Assembly: GCF_007989605.1 (NCBI RefSeq) | Contig: NZ_BJUL01000024.1 | Location: 1 to 40,723, forward strand | Source of the DNA: Vreelandella venusta | GTDB lineage: Bacteria > Pseudomonadota > Gammaproteobacteria > Pseudomonadales > Halomonadaceae | Reading direction: 5' to 3' | Length of the DNA: 40,723 nt | Shown here: piece by piece, positions 26,040-34,227 of the stretch | How the letters are laid out: every line of letters starts with the position of its first letter | Numbering within the stretch: the stretch's first letter is position 1 | Made by a program: the position numbers and the translations under genes | Notes under the pieces: generated by a model | The model's database searches: none | What the model was told of the DNA's origin: nothing | Seen by the model: the letters and a program-made list of their open reading frames with translations, nothing else

Positions 26040-27701
26040 TTAGGCGTCGATGCGCTTATACTTCATTCGCTTCGGTGTGTCGTTACCCACGCGCTTCTTG
26101 TGGTCTTCTTCATATTCGGTGTAGTTACCATCGAAGAAGACGACTTCTGAATCGCCTTCAAAGGCGAGAATGTGCGTGGCGATACGGTCTAGGAACCAGC
26201 GATCGTGAGAGATCACCATCGCGCAGCCTGGGAAGGCCAGCAGCGCTTCTTCCAGGGCGCGCAGAGTCTCGATGTCTAGATCGTTTGAAGGTTCGTCTAA
26301 CAGTAGTACGTTTGCGCCTTGTTTTAGCGTTTGGGCAAGTTGAAGACGACCGCGCTCACCGCCAGAAAGCTCGTCTAGACGCTTCTGCTGATCGTTGCCC
26401 TTAAAGTTAAAGCGGCCAACGTAGGCGCGTGAAGAAACTTCGTAGCCGTTAATGTTCAGAATATCTTGTCCATCAGAGACGGCTTCCCAAACCGTTTGCT
26501 TGTCGTCTAGCGCGTCGCGCAACTGCTCTACGTAGGCAATATCGACAGTCTCACCAATCACTACTTCGCCAGCGTCTGGCTGTTCTTGGCCGGTGACTAG
26601 CTTGAACAGTGTCGATTTACCGGCACCGTTACCACCTACAATCCCGACAATCGCCCCTTGTGGGATGGTAAAGGAGAGGTCTTGGTAGAGCAGTTTGTCA
26701 TCAAACCGCTTGGTCACGTTATGAAACTCGATGACCTTATCACCCAGGCGCGGGCCAGGCGGAATATAGATCTCATTTGTTTCATTACGCTTTTGGAAGT
26801 CGCCAGACTGCATCTCTTCAAAGCGATTAAGGCGCGCTTTGCTCTTCGCTTGGCGTCCTTTTGTGTTGCTGCGAACCCACTCAAGCTCTTGCTTGATAGC
26901 TTTCTGGCGTGATACTTCCTGTTTGGCTTCCTGGTTTAGGCGCTGCTCTTTCTGCTCCAGCCACTGGGAGTAGTTGCCTTCAAAAGGAATGCCCTGGCCG
27001 CGGTCAAGTTCTAAAATCCATCCGGCAACGTTGTCCAGGAAGTAACGGTCGTGAGTAATGGCCACGACAGTGCCGTTATAGTCGTGCAAGAAGCGCTCTA
27101 GCCAGGCCACGGATTCAGCGTCTAAGTGGTTGGTAGGCTCGTCGAGCAAGAGCATATCAGGACTTGAAAGCAGCAGGCGGCACAGCGCTACGCGGCGACG
27201 CTCGCCCCCAGAAAGGTTGCCCACTTTGGCATCCCAAGGCGGCAGGCGCAGCGCTTCAGCAGCAACTTCCAGCTTACGCTCAAGGTTATGTGCGTCGGCA
27301 GCTTCAATAATATTTTCAAGGCGTGCCTGTTCGCTTGCTAGGGCATCAAAATCCGCATCAGGTTCGGCATAGGCAGCATACACCGCATCCAGTTTTTCCT
27401 GAGCTTCTTTAATGGCGCCTAACGCCTCTTCTACCGTTTCGCGAACATTCTTTTCGTCATCAAGCTGTGGCTCCTGAGGCAGGTAGCCCACATTAATACC
27501 AGGCATCGGACGAGCTTCACCTTCAAACTCTTTATCGACACCGGCCATAATGCGTAGCAGTGTGGATTTACCGGAACCGTTTAAACCGAGCACGCCAATT
27601 TTGGCGCCAGGGAAGAACGATAGCGAAATATCCTTGAGAATTTGCTTTTTGGGTGGCACAACTTTGCCAACCCGGTTCATGGTGAATACGTATTGCGCCA
27701 T
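26040..27701 (-). CDS. ettA: Energy-dependent translational throttle protein EttA
   Basis: A cytoplasmic ABC-F ATPase that binds the ribosomal E site and gates entry of the 70S initiation complex into elongation according to ATP/ADP. It has 553 residues. The first ATPase domain has Walker A GLNGSGKST at 39-47, an arm inserted at about 95-139, LSGGERRRVALCR, and LLLDEPTNHLD with Glu188. The PtIM linker is at about 243-300. The second domain has GGNGAGKST at 356-364, LSGGERGRLQLAQ and a second DEPSNDLD. The N-terminus MAQYVFTMNRVGKVVPPKK is EttA-specific. Monocistronic. Confidence 0.96.
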   Translation of the reverse strand: MAQYVFTMNRVGKVVPPKKQILKDISLSFFPGAKIGVLGLNGSGKSTLLRIMAGVDKEFEGEARPMPGINVGYLPQEPQLDDEKNVRETVEEALGAIKEAQEKLDAVYAAYAEPDADFDALASEQARLENIIEAADAHNLERKLEVAAEALRLPPWDAKVGNLSGGERRRVALCRLLLSSPDMLLLDEPTNHLDAESVAWLERFLHDYNGTVVAITHDRYFLDNVAGWILELDRGQGIPFEGNYSQWLEQKEQRLNQEAKQEVSRQKAIKQELEWVRSNTKGRQAKSKARLNRFEEMQSGDFQKRNETNEIYIPPGPRLGDKVIEFHNVTKRFDDKLLYQDLSFTIPQGAIVGIVGGNGAGKSTLFKLVTGQEQPDAGEVVIGETVDIAYVEQLRDALDDKQTVWEAVSDGQDILNINGYEVSSRAYVGRFNFKGNDQQKRLDELSGGERGRLQLAQTLKQGANVLLLDEPSNDLDIETLRALEEALLAFPGCAMVISHDRWFLDRIATHILAFEGDSEVVFFDGNYTEYEEDHKKRVGNDTPKRMKYKRIDA

Positions 27702-27809
27702 GGAGATCCGTTAGGTTGTTGGAGAAAAGAGTCGCAGCTGTGTGCTGGCATAGGGCTAAGATGATAGTGCTCAGCGCAGGTAAAGGCCAGACGCGTAGAA
27801 GATAAGTCT

Positions 27810-27839
27810 TGTATATGCGTTGATCAGCAGCTTAGTAAA
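27810..27839 (-). promoter_or_regulatory. Candidate ettA promoter
   Basis: On the minus strand TTTACT (27834-27839) and TATACA (27810-27815) are 18 bp apart, about 110 nt before the ettA ATG. Both boxes are imperfect (4/6 each), so this is weak. Confidence 0.3.
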
Positions 27840-27921
27840 GGCTTGGGGTGCAACTCATTACAGTGAGTAACTAGATGTCGTAACTAAGCTGCCAATCAAT
27901 GAAAGCGGTTGGACGATCAGG

Positions 27922-28134
27922 TTATTCCTCTTCATCCCAATCATCTTCAATAGCGCGCTGCAAACGGCGCTCCTCAAGCCATGCTTCGACTTGGCGTCGG
28001 GCACGAAGCGTATCTGCTTTGCTGGGTTTGCTTTTGCCGTAGTGGTCATCGTTAACAGCGTCTAAGTTATCGAACTCATCGGCATCGATTGCATCACTGG
28101 CATAAGATTCACGATTTAAGGGGTCACGGCTCAT
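27922..28134 (-). CDS. PA3496-family small acidic protein
   Basis: 70 residues: an Asp/Glu-rich N-terminal half (SDAIDADEFDNLDAVNDDHY) and a basic helical segment RRQVEAWLEERRLQRAI ending in an acidic tail. This matches small proteins annotated as PA3496 family, putatively involved in envelope integrity. There is no signal peptide, so it is presumably cytosolic. The ATG at 28134 follows GGAGGG on the minus strand; a longer reading from 28206 lacks such a site. Function uncertain. Confidence 0.8.
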   Translation of the reverse strand: MSRDPLNRESYASDAIDADEFDNLDAVNDDHYGKSKPSKADTLRARRQVEAWLEERRLQRAIEDDWDEEE

Positions 28135-28207
28135 AGTATGCCCTCCAACCCAAGCCGGCGCACCGGCATCACAACGGCTTCTTCTTTCAATCGATAGATG
28201 AAACAAG

Positions 28208-28222
28208 AAGCGCCTGGCGCTT
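28208..28222 (-). terminator. Small hairpin downstream of the LOV gene
   Basis: AAGCGC (28208-28213) and GCGCTT (28217-28222) form a 6-bp stem with a 3-nt loop between the LOV stop and the PA3496-family start. The following minus-strand run (CTTGTTTC) is only partly T-rich, so termination would be weak. Confidence 0.35.
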
Positions 28223-28287
28223 TTATGCGCTTAGCCGCTATATACCGCCACTTAGGTTGAAGTTCAAGCCCCCGAGGCTATTTTATT

Positions 28288-28725
28288 TTACTCTGCCAGT
28301 TCTTGGCGCTTTTGAATGGCTGCCAATGCTTGCTGTGCTTCGACGCGCTCAGTCACATCTTTTTGTACGCCGATGTAGTACATCAAGTTATCAGCTTCGT
28401 CATAAACGGGAGTAATAGAGAGCTCATTCCAGAACATGGTGCCGTCTTTGCGGTAATTGCGCAGCACTTCACGAGAAGGGCGACCCTCTTTCAGCGCTTC
28501 CCGAATAGAGACCAGTGCGTCTTGGTCACGGTCTTCATTTTGTAAAAAACGGCAGTCGCGATAAAGAATTTCATCTGCACTGTAGCCAGTGAGGCGTTCG
28601 AAGCCTTGATTGACGTAGATAAGGATATTTTCGTCGCCTTCTTGTTCTGCAACGACGATGCCATCCTCGGAAGCGTCAACAAGACGTTCAAGTAACTCAG
28701 GGCTGATCAAAGGAGATCGTTTCAT
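28288..28725 (-). CDS. Short LOV-domain blue-light photoreceptor
   Basis: A 145-residue protein that is almost entirely one LOV/PAS domain with short N- and C-terminal helices and no effector. The flavin-binding motif reads DCRFLQ (Cys58), where canonical LOV has NCRFLQ. This variant, with LVDASEDGIVVAEQEG and RKDGTMFWNELSITPV, closely resembles the short LOV protein PpSB1-LOV of Pseudomonas putida. The cysteine needed for the flavin-Cys photoadduct is present. The C-terminal helix (VTERVEAQQALAAIQKR) probably mediates dimer signalling. ATG 28725 is preferred over the adjacent TTG. The downstream partner is unknown. Confidence 0.92.
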   Translation of the reverse strand: MKRSPLISPELLERLVDASEDGIVVAEQEGDENILIYVNQGFERLTGYSADEILYRDCRFLQNEDRDQDALVSIREALKEGRPSREVLRNYRKDGTMFWNELSITPVYDEADNLMYYIGVQKDVTERVEAQQALAAIQKRQELAE

Positions 28726-29043
28726 CAATGGGTTCCTGTTGCTGCTCTCGTTCTTGCGAAGCTATGCGCTGTCCATCAACGCGGAGCTAAGCGGCATTTC
28801 ATACTGCTTAATAAAGGTAGAATAGCAAAAACCCAGCTAATCACCGCTAATTACCTATCATCATGGCGAGCGTTGCGATGCATTGCAATCGACAGTGCTA
28901 TCCAGATAGAGGTCGTTACTGTTACCCGCCAGTACTGATAGCAATGAAAGCATCTAAAGCGTCGCGTTCCCTTGGCAGTTGCTAATGTAAGGTGACAGAA
29001 TGAAAAACAGGGATGCCACTCTAAAACGTTTAGGAACCTTCGT
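28726..29043. other. Divergent intergenic region between the LOV gene and the SelW-like gene
   Basis: 318 nt with no convincing gene. On the minus strand an extended -10-like TGCTATTCT (28819-28827) could start the LOV transcript, but no matching -35 stands out. A palindromic stretch around ATGCAT (near 28880) is also present. There is no AGTTATAC element like those at the two photolyase loci. Confidence 0.4.
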
Positions 29044-29313
29044 ATGTCACGCATTCAAATACGTTACTGCACGCAGTGTCAGTGGTTGCTGCGTAGTGCT
29101 TGGTATGCCCAAGAGCTGCTTTCAACCTTTGGCGAAAGTCTTGCAGAGGTTGCGTTGTCTCCCTCTCATGGTGGCACCTTTGAGATATGGTGTGACGAAG
29201 CGCTGCTATGGGAAAGAAAGCGCGATGGTGGCTTTCCAGATATTAAGCTTCTAAAGCAGCGCGTACGGGATAAGATCGAGCCAGCTCGGGATTTGGGGCA
29301 TATCGACCGATGA
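29044..29313 (+). CDS. SelT/SelW/SelH (Rdx) family redox protein
   Basis: 89 residues. The N-terminal IQIRYCTQCQWLLRSAWYAQEL has the CxxC (Cys9, Cys12) at the position of the CxxU of selenoprotein W, so this is a non-selenium homologue with a thioredoxin-like fold. GTFEIWCDEALLWERKRDGGFPD and the KQRVRDKIEP helix complete the family pattern. Substrate unknown. Its TGA overlaps the next gene's ATG (ATGA), so it is coupled to the transporter. Confidence 0.92.
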   Translation: MSRIQIRYCTQCQWLLRSAWYAQELLSTFGESLAEVALSPSHGGTFEIWCDEALLWERKRDGGFPDIKLLKQRVRDKIEPARDLGHIDR

Positions 29314-30185
29314 ACCAGGATCGTCAAGCCATACTGTATGGTCTTGGAGCAGTAGCGCTATGGTCGACCGTTGCTACGGCTTTTAAGGTCGCTCTTACCT
29401 GGATGAGCCCGTTAGAGTTGATGTGGCTCGCGGCCCTTGTATCTTGGGCATTCATGCTGGTGTTGGTCGTGAAGCAAGGGCATTTAACAGAAGCCCTCCG
29501 CCATGGCTGGCGAACCGCTGCATGGGCTGGGCTGATGAATCCTGTTGCCTACTATCTAGTGTTGTTTGCCGCATATGACAGGCTGCCTGGGCAAGAGGCC
29601 ATGGCGCTCAACTATACCTGGGCGCTGGCAATGGCGCTTCTGGCGGTACCGATCCTTGGGCAGCGGCTCACGCGTGTGGACATGGTCGCGGGGCTTATTG
29701 CCTACGCAGGCGTGTGGGTGATAGCAACTCGCGGTAATGTTTTCAATGTTGATTTTGCAGACCCTCTTGGGGTTGTGCTTGCGCTTGTGTCGACGCTGTT
29801 ATGGGCGTTCTACTGGTTGCTCAACGCGCGGGATGAAAGAGCGCCCTTGGTTGCGCAATGGCAGAACTTTAGTGTCGGTTTGCCTGTTTTAACGCTGCTA
29901 TTAATGGTGGGTCCAGGGTTCAGTTGGCATGGCTGGCAAGCATTAGGCGCGGGTGTCTATGTGGGGCTTTTCGAAATGGGGGTCGCTTTTGTTCTTTGGC
30001 AAATGGCGGTTCGCAAGGTTTCGCGGACGGCCAAGGTATCTAATCTGATATTTCTTTCACCGCCTATTTCGTTGTTGCTGCTCTACCTGGTTGTCAATGA
30101 GCCATTATTGGCATCCACGTTAATTGGGTTGTTATTGATCCTTTCAGGACTAGCGATACAGCAGCTGCAGTCCTCAAAAACCTAG
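29310..30185 (+). CDS. DMT-superfamily (EamA) transporter
   Basis: An inner-membrane protein of 291 residues with about ten helices and two EamA repeats. The N-terminal repeat starts YGLGAVALWSTVATAFKVAL, a typical EamA opening; the second begins near DPLGVVLALVSTLLWAFYWL. ALNYTWALAMALLAVPILGQ ends the first half. The family exports amino acids or other metabolites, but the substrate cannot be read from sequence. The start overlaps the SelW-like gene by 4 nt. Confidence 0.9.
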   Translation: MNQDRQAILYGLGAVALWSTVATAFKVALTWMSPLELMWLAALVSWAFMLVLVVKQGHLTEALRHGWRTAAWAGLMNPVAYYLVLFAAYDRLPGQEAMALNYTWALAMALLAVPILGQRLTRVDMVAGLIAYAGVWVIATRGNVFNVDFADPLGVVLALVSTLLWAFYWLLNARDERAPLVAQWQNFSVGLPVLTLLLMVGPGFSWHGWQALGAGVYVGLFEMGVAFVLWQMAVRKVSRTAKVSNLIFLSPPISLLLLYLVVNEPLLASTLIGLLLILSGLAIQQLQSSKT

Positions 30186-30470
30186 CTTTAGAATCCAGAA
30201 TGTAAAATCAAGTTAAAAAAGATGCTTTGTAATGTTTTTTTAGGATTTTTATTGTAAAATTTTGTGACTCTTGGGTTCGTGGCATCGGCTTAACAGCTAA
30301 TGCTATTAAATTAAGCTAAGTAAATGCGCTAATTCATGTCACTGAGTCGTATCAATACTCTTTAGTATGAGGTATTGATCAGAGGGCGAAGCAAGAGAGT
30401 CAAGGGTGCCCCAGGGTGGGTGGCGTTTAGCAGCTATTTCTTCAGCAGCGTAAATATTCATTAGGGATCT
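30186..30470. promoter_or_regulatory. AT-rich control region of the adhesin-secretion operon
   Basis: 285 nt without a gene. A candidate promoter is TTGTAA (30227-30232), 17 bp, TATTGT (30250-30255), in a strongly AT-rich stretch. Further down, ATCAATAC (30351-30358) and GTATTGAT (30372-30379) form an 8-bp inverted repeat with 13 bp between, extended inward by CTC/GAG. It could be an operator or an RNA hairpin about 100 nt before the TolC-like start. I could not match it to a named riboswitch. Confidence 0.45.
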
Positions 30471-31943
30471 ATGGCGATGAAAGACGGTATTAAAACGACA
30501 CTAAAAACTTTGTTTTTACAGCGCGCTATTCGACCGTTGACGGTTACTACTCTGGCTTGTCTTCCTCTCTCTGCTTTGGCTCAGTCGTTACCAACGACGC
30601 TTTACGCGCCAGGTACTACCGACCTATCGAGCACTATCCAGCAGGCGATCGTGACCAACCCTCAGGTAAATGCATCCTGGGCCAATTTTAGCGCCTCAGG
30701 AAGCGATATCCGGGTTGCGCAAGGCGGCTATTTGCCCACGATTGATGTTAGCGCGGGTATCGGTAGGCAAGATCAGCAAAATGATGGGCGCGGTAGCTAC
30801 GATAGTGATTTTGCTGAATTGACGTTAACCCAGATGGTTTTTGATGGCTTTGCAACGCGCAGCGAGGTTGAGCGCTTGGATCGTGCGCGGCTGGTCGCCT
30901 ATTTCGAACTTTTGGGTGCCAGTGAAGAAGTGGCGCTTGAGGCTTTCCGTAGTTATCTCGATGTTTTGCGCTACCGTGAACTGGTGCGCTTAGCGCAGGA
31001 TAACTATCGTGAACACCAGCGTGTATTTGCACAGATCGAAGAGCGAGCGCTATCAGGTGCCGGGCGAGGTGTTGACCTTGAGCAGATTAGTGGCCGTTTA
31101 GCCTTAGCCGAGTCAAATCTGATGTCGGAAGCGTCAAATCTTCATGATGTGACGGCACGCTTCCAGCGAATTGTTGGTGAGCTACCGGCACAAAATATGG
31201 CGCCCGCACCGTCGCTGGCGACAGAACTGCCCGCGGACGTAAGCCAAGCCATTGAGCTAGCATTTCAGGGTAACCCTGAATTCCACGCGGCGATTGAAAA
31301 TATTGCTGTACAGCGCGCCGAGCGAGAGGGTGCCCGTGCTGCCTTTATGCCTCGTCTAGATATTCAAGGACGCACCGGCACTAACAACCAAGATGATGCC
31401 ATTGATGGCCGTCGTGATGAACACAGTATTCAGCTCGTCGCGAGCATGAACCTTTATCGCGGTGGTTCTGACTATGCGGCCTTCAATGCGGCAACCACAC
31501 GAATTGAAGAAGCCAATAGTTTACGCGAAACAGCATGCACCAATGTTAGACAAACGACGCAAATCGCTTATAACGACACGCAGCGTCTCAACGAACAGCT
31601 GAATTATTTGAACGAACATCGGCAGTCAATTGACCGTGTGCGTGGTGCTTATCAGCAGCAGTTTGATATTGGCCAGCGCACGCTCTTAGACGTTCTGGAT
31701 AGTGAGAATGAGTATTTTGAAGCAAGTCGCGCCTATGCAAACGCGCAGTTTGACTTAACGCTGGCTCAGGCAAGAACGCTGGCGGCGATGGGGCAACTGA
31801 TGCAAACCTTGCAAGTAGCCCGTGATGATATTCCTAGCCTTGATGAGCTTGGCTACGAAGACTCTGCGTCGCGTGTAGAAATGGCGTGCGCAATTGATGG
31901 GCCACGTGGATTTACGCTAGAAGATTTTACCAGTGGTATTTAA
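30471..31943 (+). CDS. TolC-family outer-membrane channel of the adhesin type I secretion system (LapE/AggA-like)
   Basis: 490 residues. A basic N-region and hydrophobic segment end in ALA-QS (about 38), a signal peptide for export. Two OEP repeats follow. LTLTQMVFDGFATRSEVERL and RQTTQIAYNDTQRLNEQLNY, DIGQRTLLDVLDSENEYFEA are typical helical-barrel segments of TolC proteins that serve type I secretion. First gene of the operon with the LapB- and LapC-like genes. TAGGGA lies 5-6 nt before ATG 30471; ATG 30477 is an alternative start. A GC-rich hairpin follows the stop. Confidence 0.92.
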   Translation: MAMKDGIKTTLKTLFLQRAIRPLTVTTLACLPLSALAQSLPTTLYAPGTTDLSSTIQQAIVTNPQVNASWANFSASGSDIRVAQGGYLPTIDVSAGIGRQDQQNDGRGSYDSDFAELTLTQMVFDGFATRSEVERLDRARLVAYFELLGASEEVALEAFRSYLDVLRYRELVRLAQDNYREHQRVFAQIEERALSGAGRGVDLEQISGRLALAESNLMSEASNLHDVTARFQRIVGELPAQNMAPAPSLATELPADVSQAIELAFQGNPEFHAAIENIAVQRAEREGARAAFMPRLDIQGRTGTNNQDDAIDGRRDEHSIQLVASMNLYRGGSDYAAFNAATTRIEEANSLRETACTNVRQTTQIAYNDTQRLNEQLNYLNEHRQSIDRVRGAYQQQFDIGQRTLLDVLDSENEYFEASRAYANAQFDLTLAQARTLAAMGQLMQTLQVARDDIPSLDELGYEDSASRVEMACAIDGPRGFTLEDFTSGI

Positions 31944-31955
31944 TAACTGATGAGT

Positions 31956-31973
31956 GGCGGCCTTTGGGCCGCC
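31956..31973 (+). other. Intercistronic GC hairpin after the TolC-like gene
   Basis: GGCGGCC (31956-31962) and GGCCGCC (31967-31973) with loop TTTG form a 7-bp stem without a T tract. It may protect the 3' end of the tolC-like message or partly terminate before the ABC transporter gene 77 nt further on. Confidence 0.5.
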
Positions 31974-32049
31974 GCAAATTAGGCAAGCCTGCTGGTCAAG
32001 GTTCAGCGAATGATTTTTTCGACGAATTCATTAGGATGATGAGGTTTCA

Positions 32050-34227
32050 GTGACACAACGTAAGCTGGAAGTATCTCGGACTGACCGCAGTAGTGATCAG
32101 GAAGAACACGATGAGTTACTGGAGTGTTTAAAGACAGTTGCTTCATATTATCAGCACGAAGTGTCATCAGAGGCCTTAAAAGCGGGCCTGCCTTTAGAGC
32201 AGGGGAAATTGATTCCTTCTGTCTTCGGGCGGGCAGCCTCACGAGCCGGGCTTACTGCGCATATTGTGAAAAGTAAACTCTCGGGGCTAAATCCTGCGCT
32301 GTTTCCAGCAATTTTACTACTCGAGCCAGGCCGTGCTTGCGTGTTACTAGGGCTGGATCTCAAACAACAAAAAGCAAAAGTGATTTTTCCTGAGCTGTCA
32401 GAAGCTGACACGGAAATATCGCTTGAGGAGCTTCACGCCGGTTACAGCGGAGAAGCCATCTATATACGGCCCAAGTTTAGAGTTGATAATACCTCCGAGC
32501 CTAGTGTTAAGAAGCGTCGTGATCAGCACTGGTTTTGGGGCGTTATTCGTGAAAACCGTCGTCTTTATCGCGACATTGTTTTAGGTTCAGTAGCGATCAA
32601 CTTGTTCGCACTGGCGATGCCACTGTTTGTGTTGAACGTTTATGACCGTGTCGTACCCAATCAAGCCACTGAAACGCTTTGGGTGCTGGCAATTGGTATT
32701 TTTGTCGTCCTGTGCTTTGACTTAGCGTTACGTTTAATGCGCAGTAGCTTTGTTGATTTAGCAGCCAGCCGGGCAGACGTAAAACTTTCATCGTCTATTA
32801 TGGCGAAAACGTTAGGGTTGCGTTTAGAGGAGCGGCCAGTATCAACAGGCTCTTTTACCTCAACGCTTCAATCGTTTGAGTCGATACGGGCGTTTATTGG
32901 CTCTGCAACCATTCTTGGCATCGTGGATTTGCCCTTTGTCATACTTTTTGCGGCCATCATTGCATTGATCAATCCCTGGCTGGTGTTGCCAGTGCTCGTT
33001 GGTATCGTTTTTGTGCTTTTATATGCCCTTGCTGCACAAGGGAAGCTGCATGAGCTGTCACAAACGACTTGGGAGGTGGGCGCTCAGCGTAACGCCTTAT
33101 TGGTAGAGTCTGTTTCCCAACTAGAAAACGTTAAGGCATTGCGAGCGGAAAGCCGTATTCAACGCCATTGGGAAAAAGCATCTGCCTTTTTATCGAGAAC
33201 TGGTGCTCAGCTCAAAATGGTGAGTTCGTCAGTCTCAAGTGTTGCTCAGTGGGCTCAGCATAGCGTAGCTGTATGCGTCATTATCATCGGTGTCTATCAA
33301 ATTATTGAAGGTAACCTGACCCAAGGCGGTTTAATTGCTGCCTACATGCTTTCTTCTCGCGCAATGGCGCCCGTTAGCCAGGCAGCTGCTCTACTGGCTC
33401 AATACCACCAGTCCTCAACGGCCCTGGAGTCGTTAAATGATGTAATGGCCAAGAATGTAGAGCGCCATGAAGGTAAAGCCTACGTAGAGAAGCCCAATTT
33501 TACCGGCAGCATTCGCTTAGAGAAGGTTACCTTGCGCTACCCTGACGAAGAAAGAGAGGCACTGCGTGATGTCTCGCTTTCCATCAAAGCCGGTGAAAAG
33601 GTGGCGTTACTCGGCCGTATTGGTTGCGGAAAGTCATCGCTGAACAAGCTTGTGCTTGGTTTTTATCGGCCTACGTCTGGTGCGGTATTGGTAGATGGCG
33701 TGGATATTCGTCAGCTAGACCCTCTTCAGCTGCGTCGTCATATTGGCTATGTGCCCCAGGATGTCAGCCTGTTTGCTGGGACACTGCGGGATAATATTGT
33801 CGCGGGCGGTGGAAACGACCGTGTTGATGACGAGGCGTTGCTCCGGGCAATCGAAATTGCTGGCCTTGATTCACTGGTTAATAGCCACCCCAGAGGCGTT
33901 GACCTTGAGGTGGGGGAGCGAGGTCAGGCGCTTTCAGGCGGGCAAAAACAAGCGGTGGCTATCGCCAGAGCCGTGGTGCAAGACCCACCAATATTGCTGC
34001 TTGATGAGCCAACCAGCTCAATGGATAACGCCAGTGAGGAAGCATTTAAAGCTAATCTAACCAATGTTGCACCAGGGAAAACCATCCTGGTGGTTACTCA
34101 CCGAACATCGCTGTTATCTCTCGTTGATCGCATCATTGTGATGGATGCTGGAAAAGTGGTGGCGGATGGTCCTCGCGACACCGTAGTGGAGGCATTGCGC
34201 AAAGGCCAGATCGGGAGGGCGTCATAA
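32050..34227 (+). CDS. lapB: Type I secretion ABC transporter, LapB-like
   Basis: 725 residues. An N-terminal C39-like domain (about 18-140; HDELLECLKTVASYYQHE) lacks the catalytic Cys/His arrangement, so it docks the substrate and does not cleave a leader. Six membrane helices follow (about 175-450). The ATPase has Walker A GRIGCGKS at 522-529, signature LSGGQKQAVAIARA, and Walker B LLLDEPTSSMD with Asp652/Glu653. This is the layout of LapB/RtxB-type exporters of giant adhesins. Start is GTG 32050 behind GAGG. It overlaps the next gene by one base (TAATG). The symbol is by analogy with Pseudomonas lapB. Confidence 0.9.
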   Translation: MTQRKLEVSRTDRSSDQEEHDELLECLKTVASYYQHEVSSEALKAGLPLEQGKLIPSVFGRAASRAGLTAHIVKSKLSGLNPALFPAILLLEPGRACVLLGLDLKQQKAKVIFPELSEADTEISLEELHAGYSGEAIYIRPKFRVDNTSEPSVKKRRDQHWFWGVIRENRRLYRDIVLGSVAINLFALAMPLFVLNVYDRVVPNQATETLWVLAIGIFVVLCFDLALRLMRSSFVDLAASRADVKLSSSIMAKTLGLRLEERPVSTGSFTSTLQSFESIRAFIGSATILGIVDLPFVILFAAIIALINPWLVLPVLVGIVFVLLYALAAQGKLHELSQTTWEVGAQRNALLVESVSQLENVKALRAESRIQRHWEKASAFLSRTGAQLKMVSSSVSSVAQWAQHSVAVCVIIIGVYQIIEGNLTQGGLIAAYMLSSRAMAPVSQAAALLAQYHQSSTALESLNDVMAKNVERHEGKAYVEKPNFTGSIRLEKVTLRYPDEEREALRDVSLSIKAGEKVALLGRIGCGKSSLNKLVLGFYRPTSGAVLVDGVDIRQLDPLQLRRHIGYVPQDVSLFAGTLRDNIVAGGGNDRVDDEALLRAIEIAGLDSLVNSHPRGVDLEVGERGQALSGGQKQAVAIARAVVQDPPILLLDEPTSSMDNASEEAFKANLTNVAPGKTILVVTHRTSLLSLVDRIIVMDAGKVVADGPRDTVVEALRKGQIGRAS

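Noticed and set aside
29044..29313. Selenoprotein (SelW) with an in-frame TGA selenocysteine
   Set aside because: The redox motif is CTQC with an ordinary Cys codon, and the only TGA is the terminal stop.
30375..30470. c-di-GMP-I (GEMM) riboswitch before the secretion operon
   Set aside because: A GA/GC-rich purine stretch looked suggestive, but the conserved GEMM blocks and their pairing could not be found.
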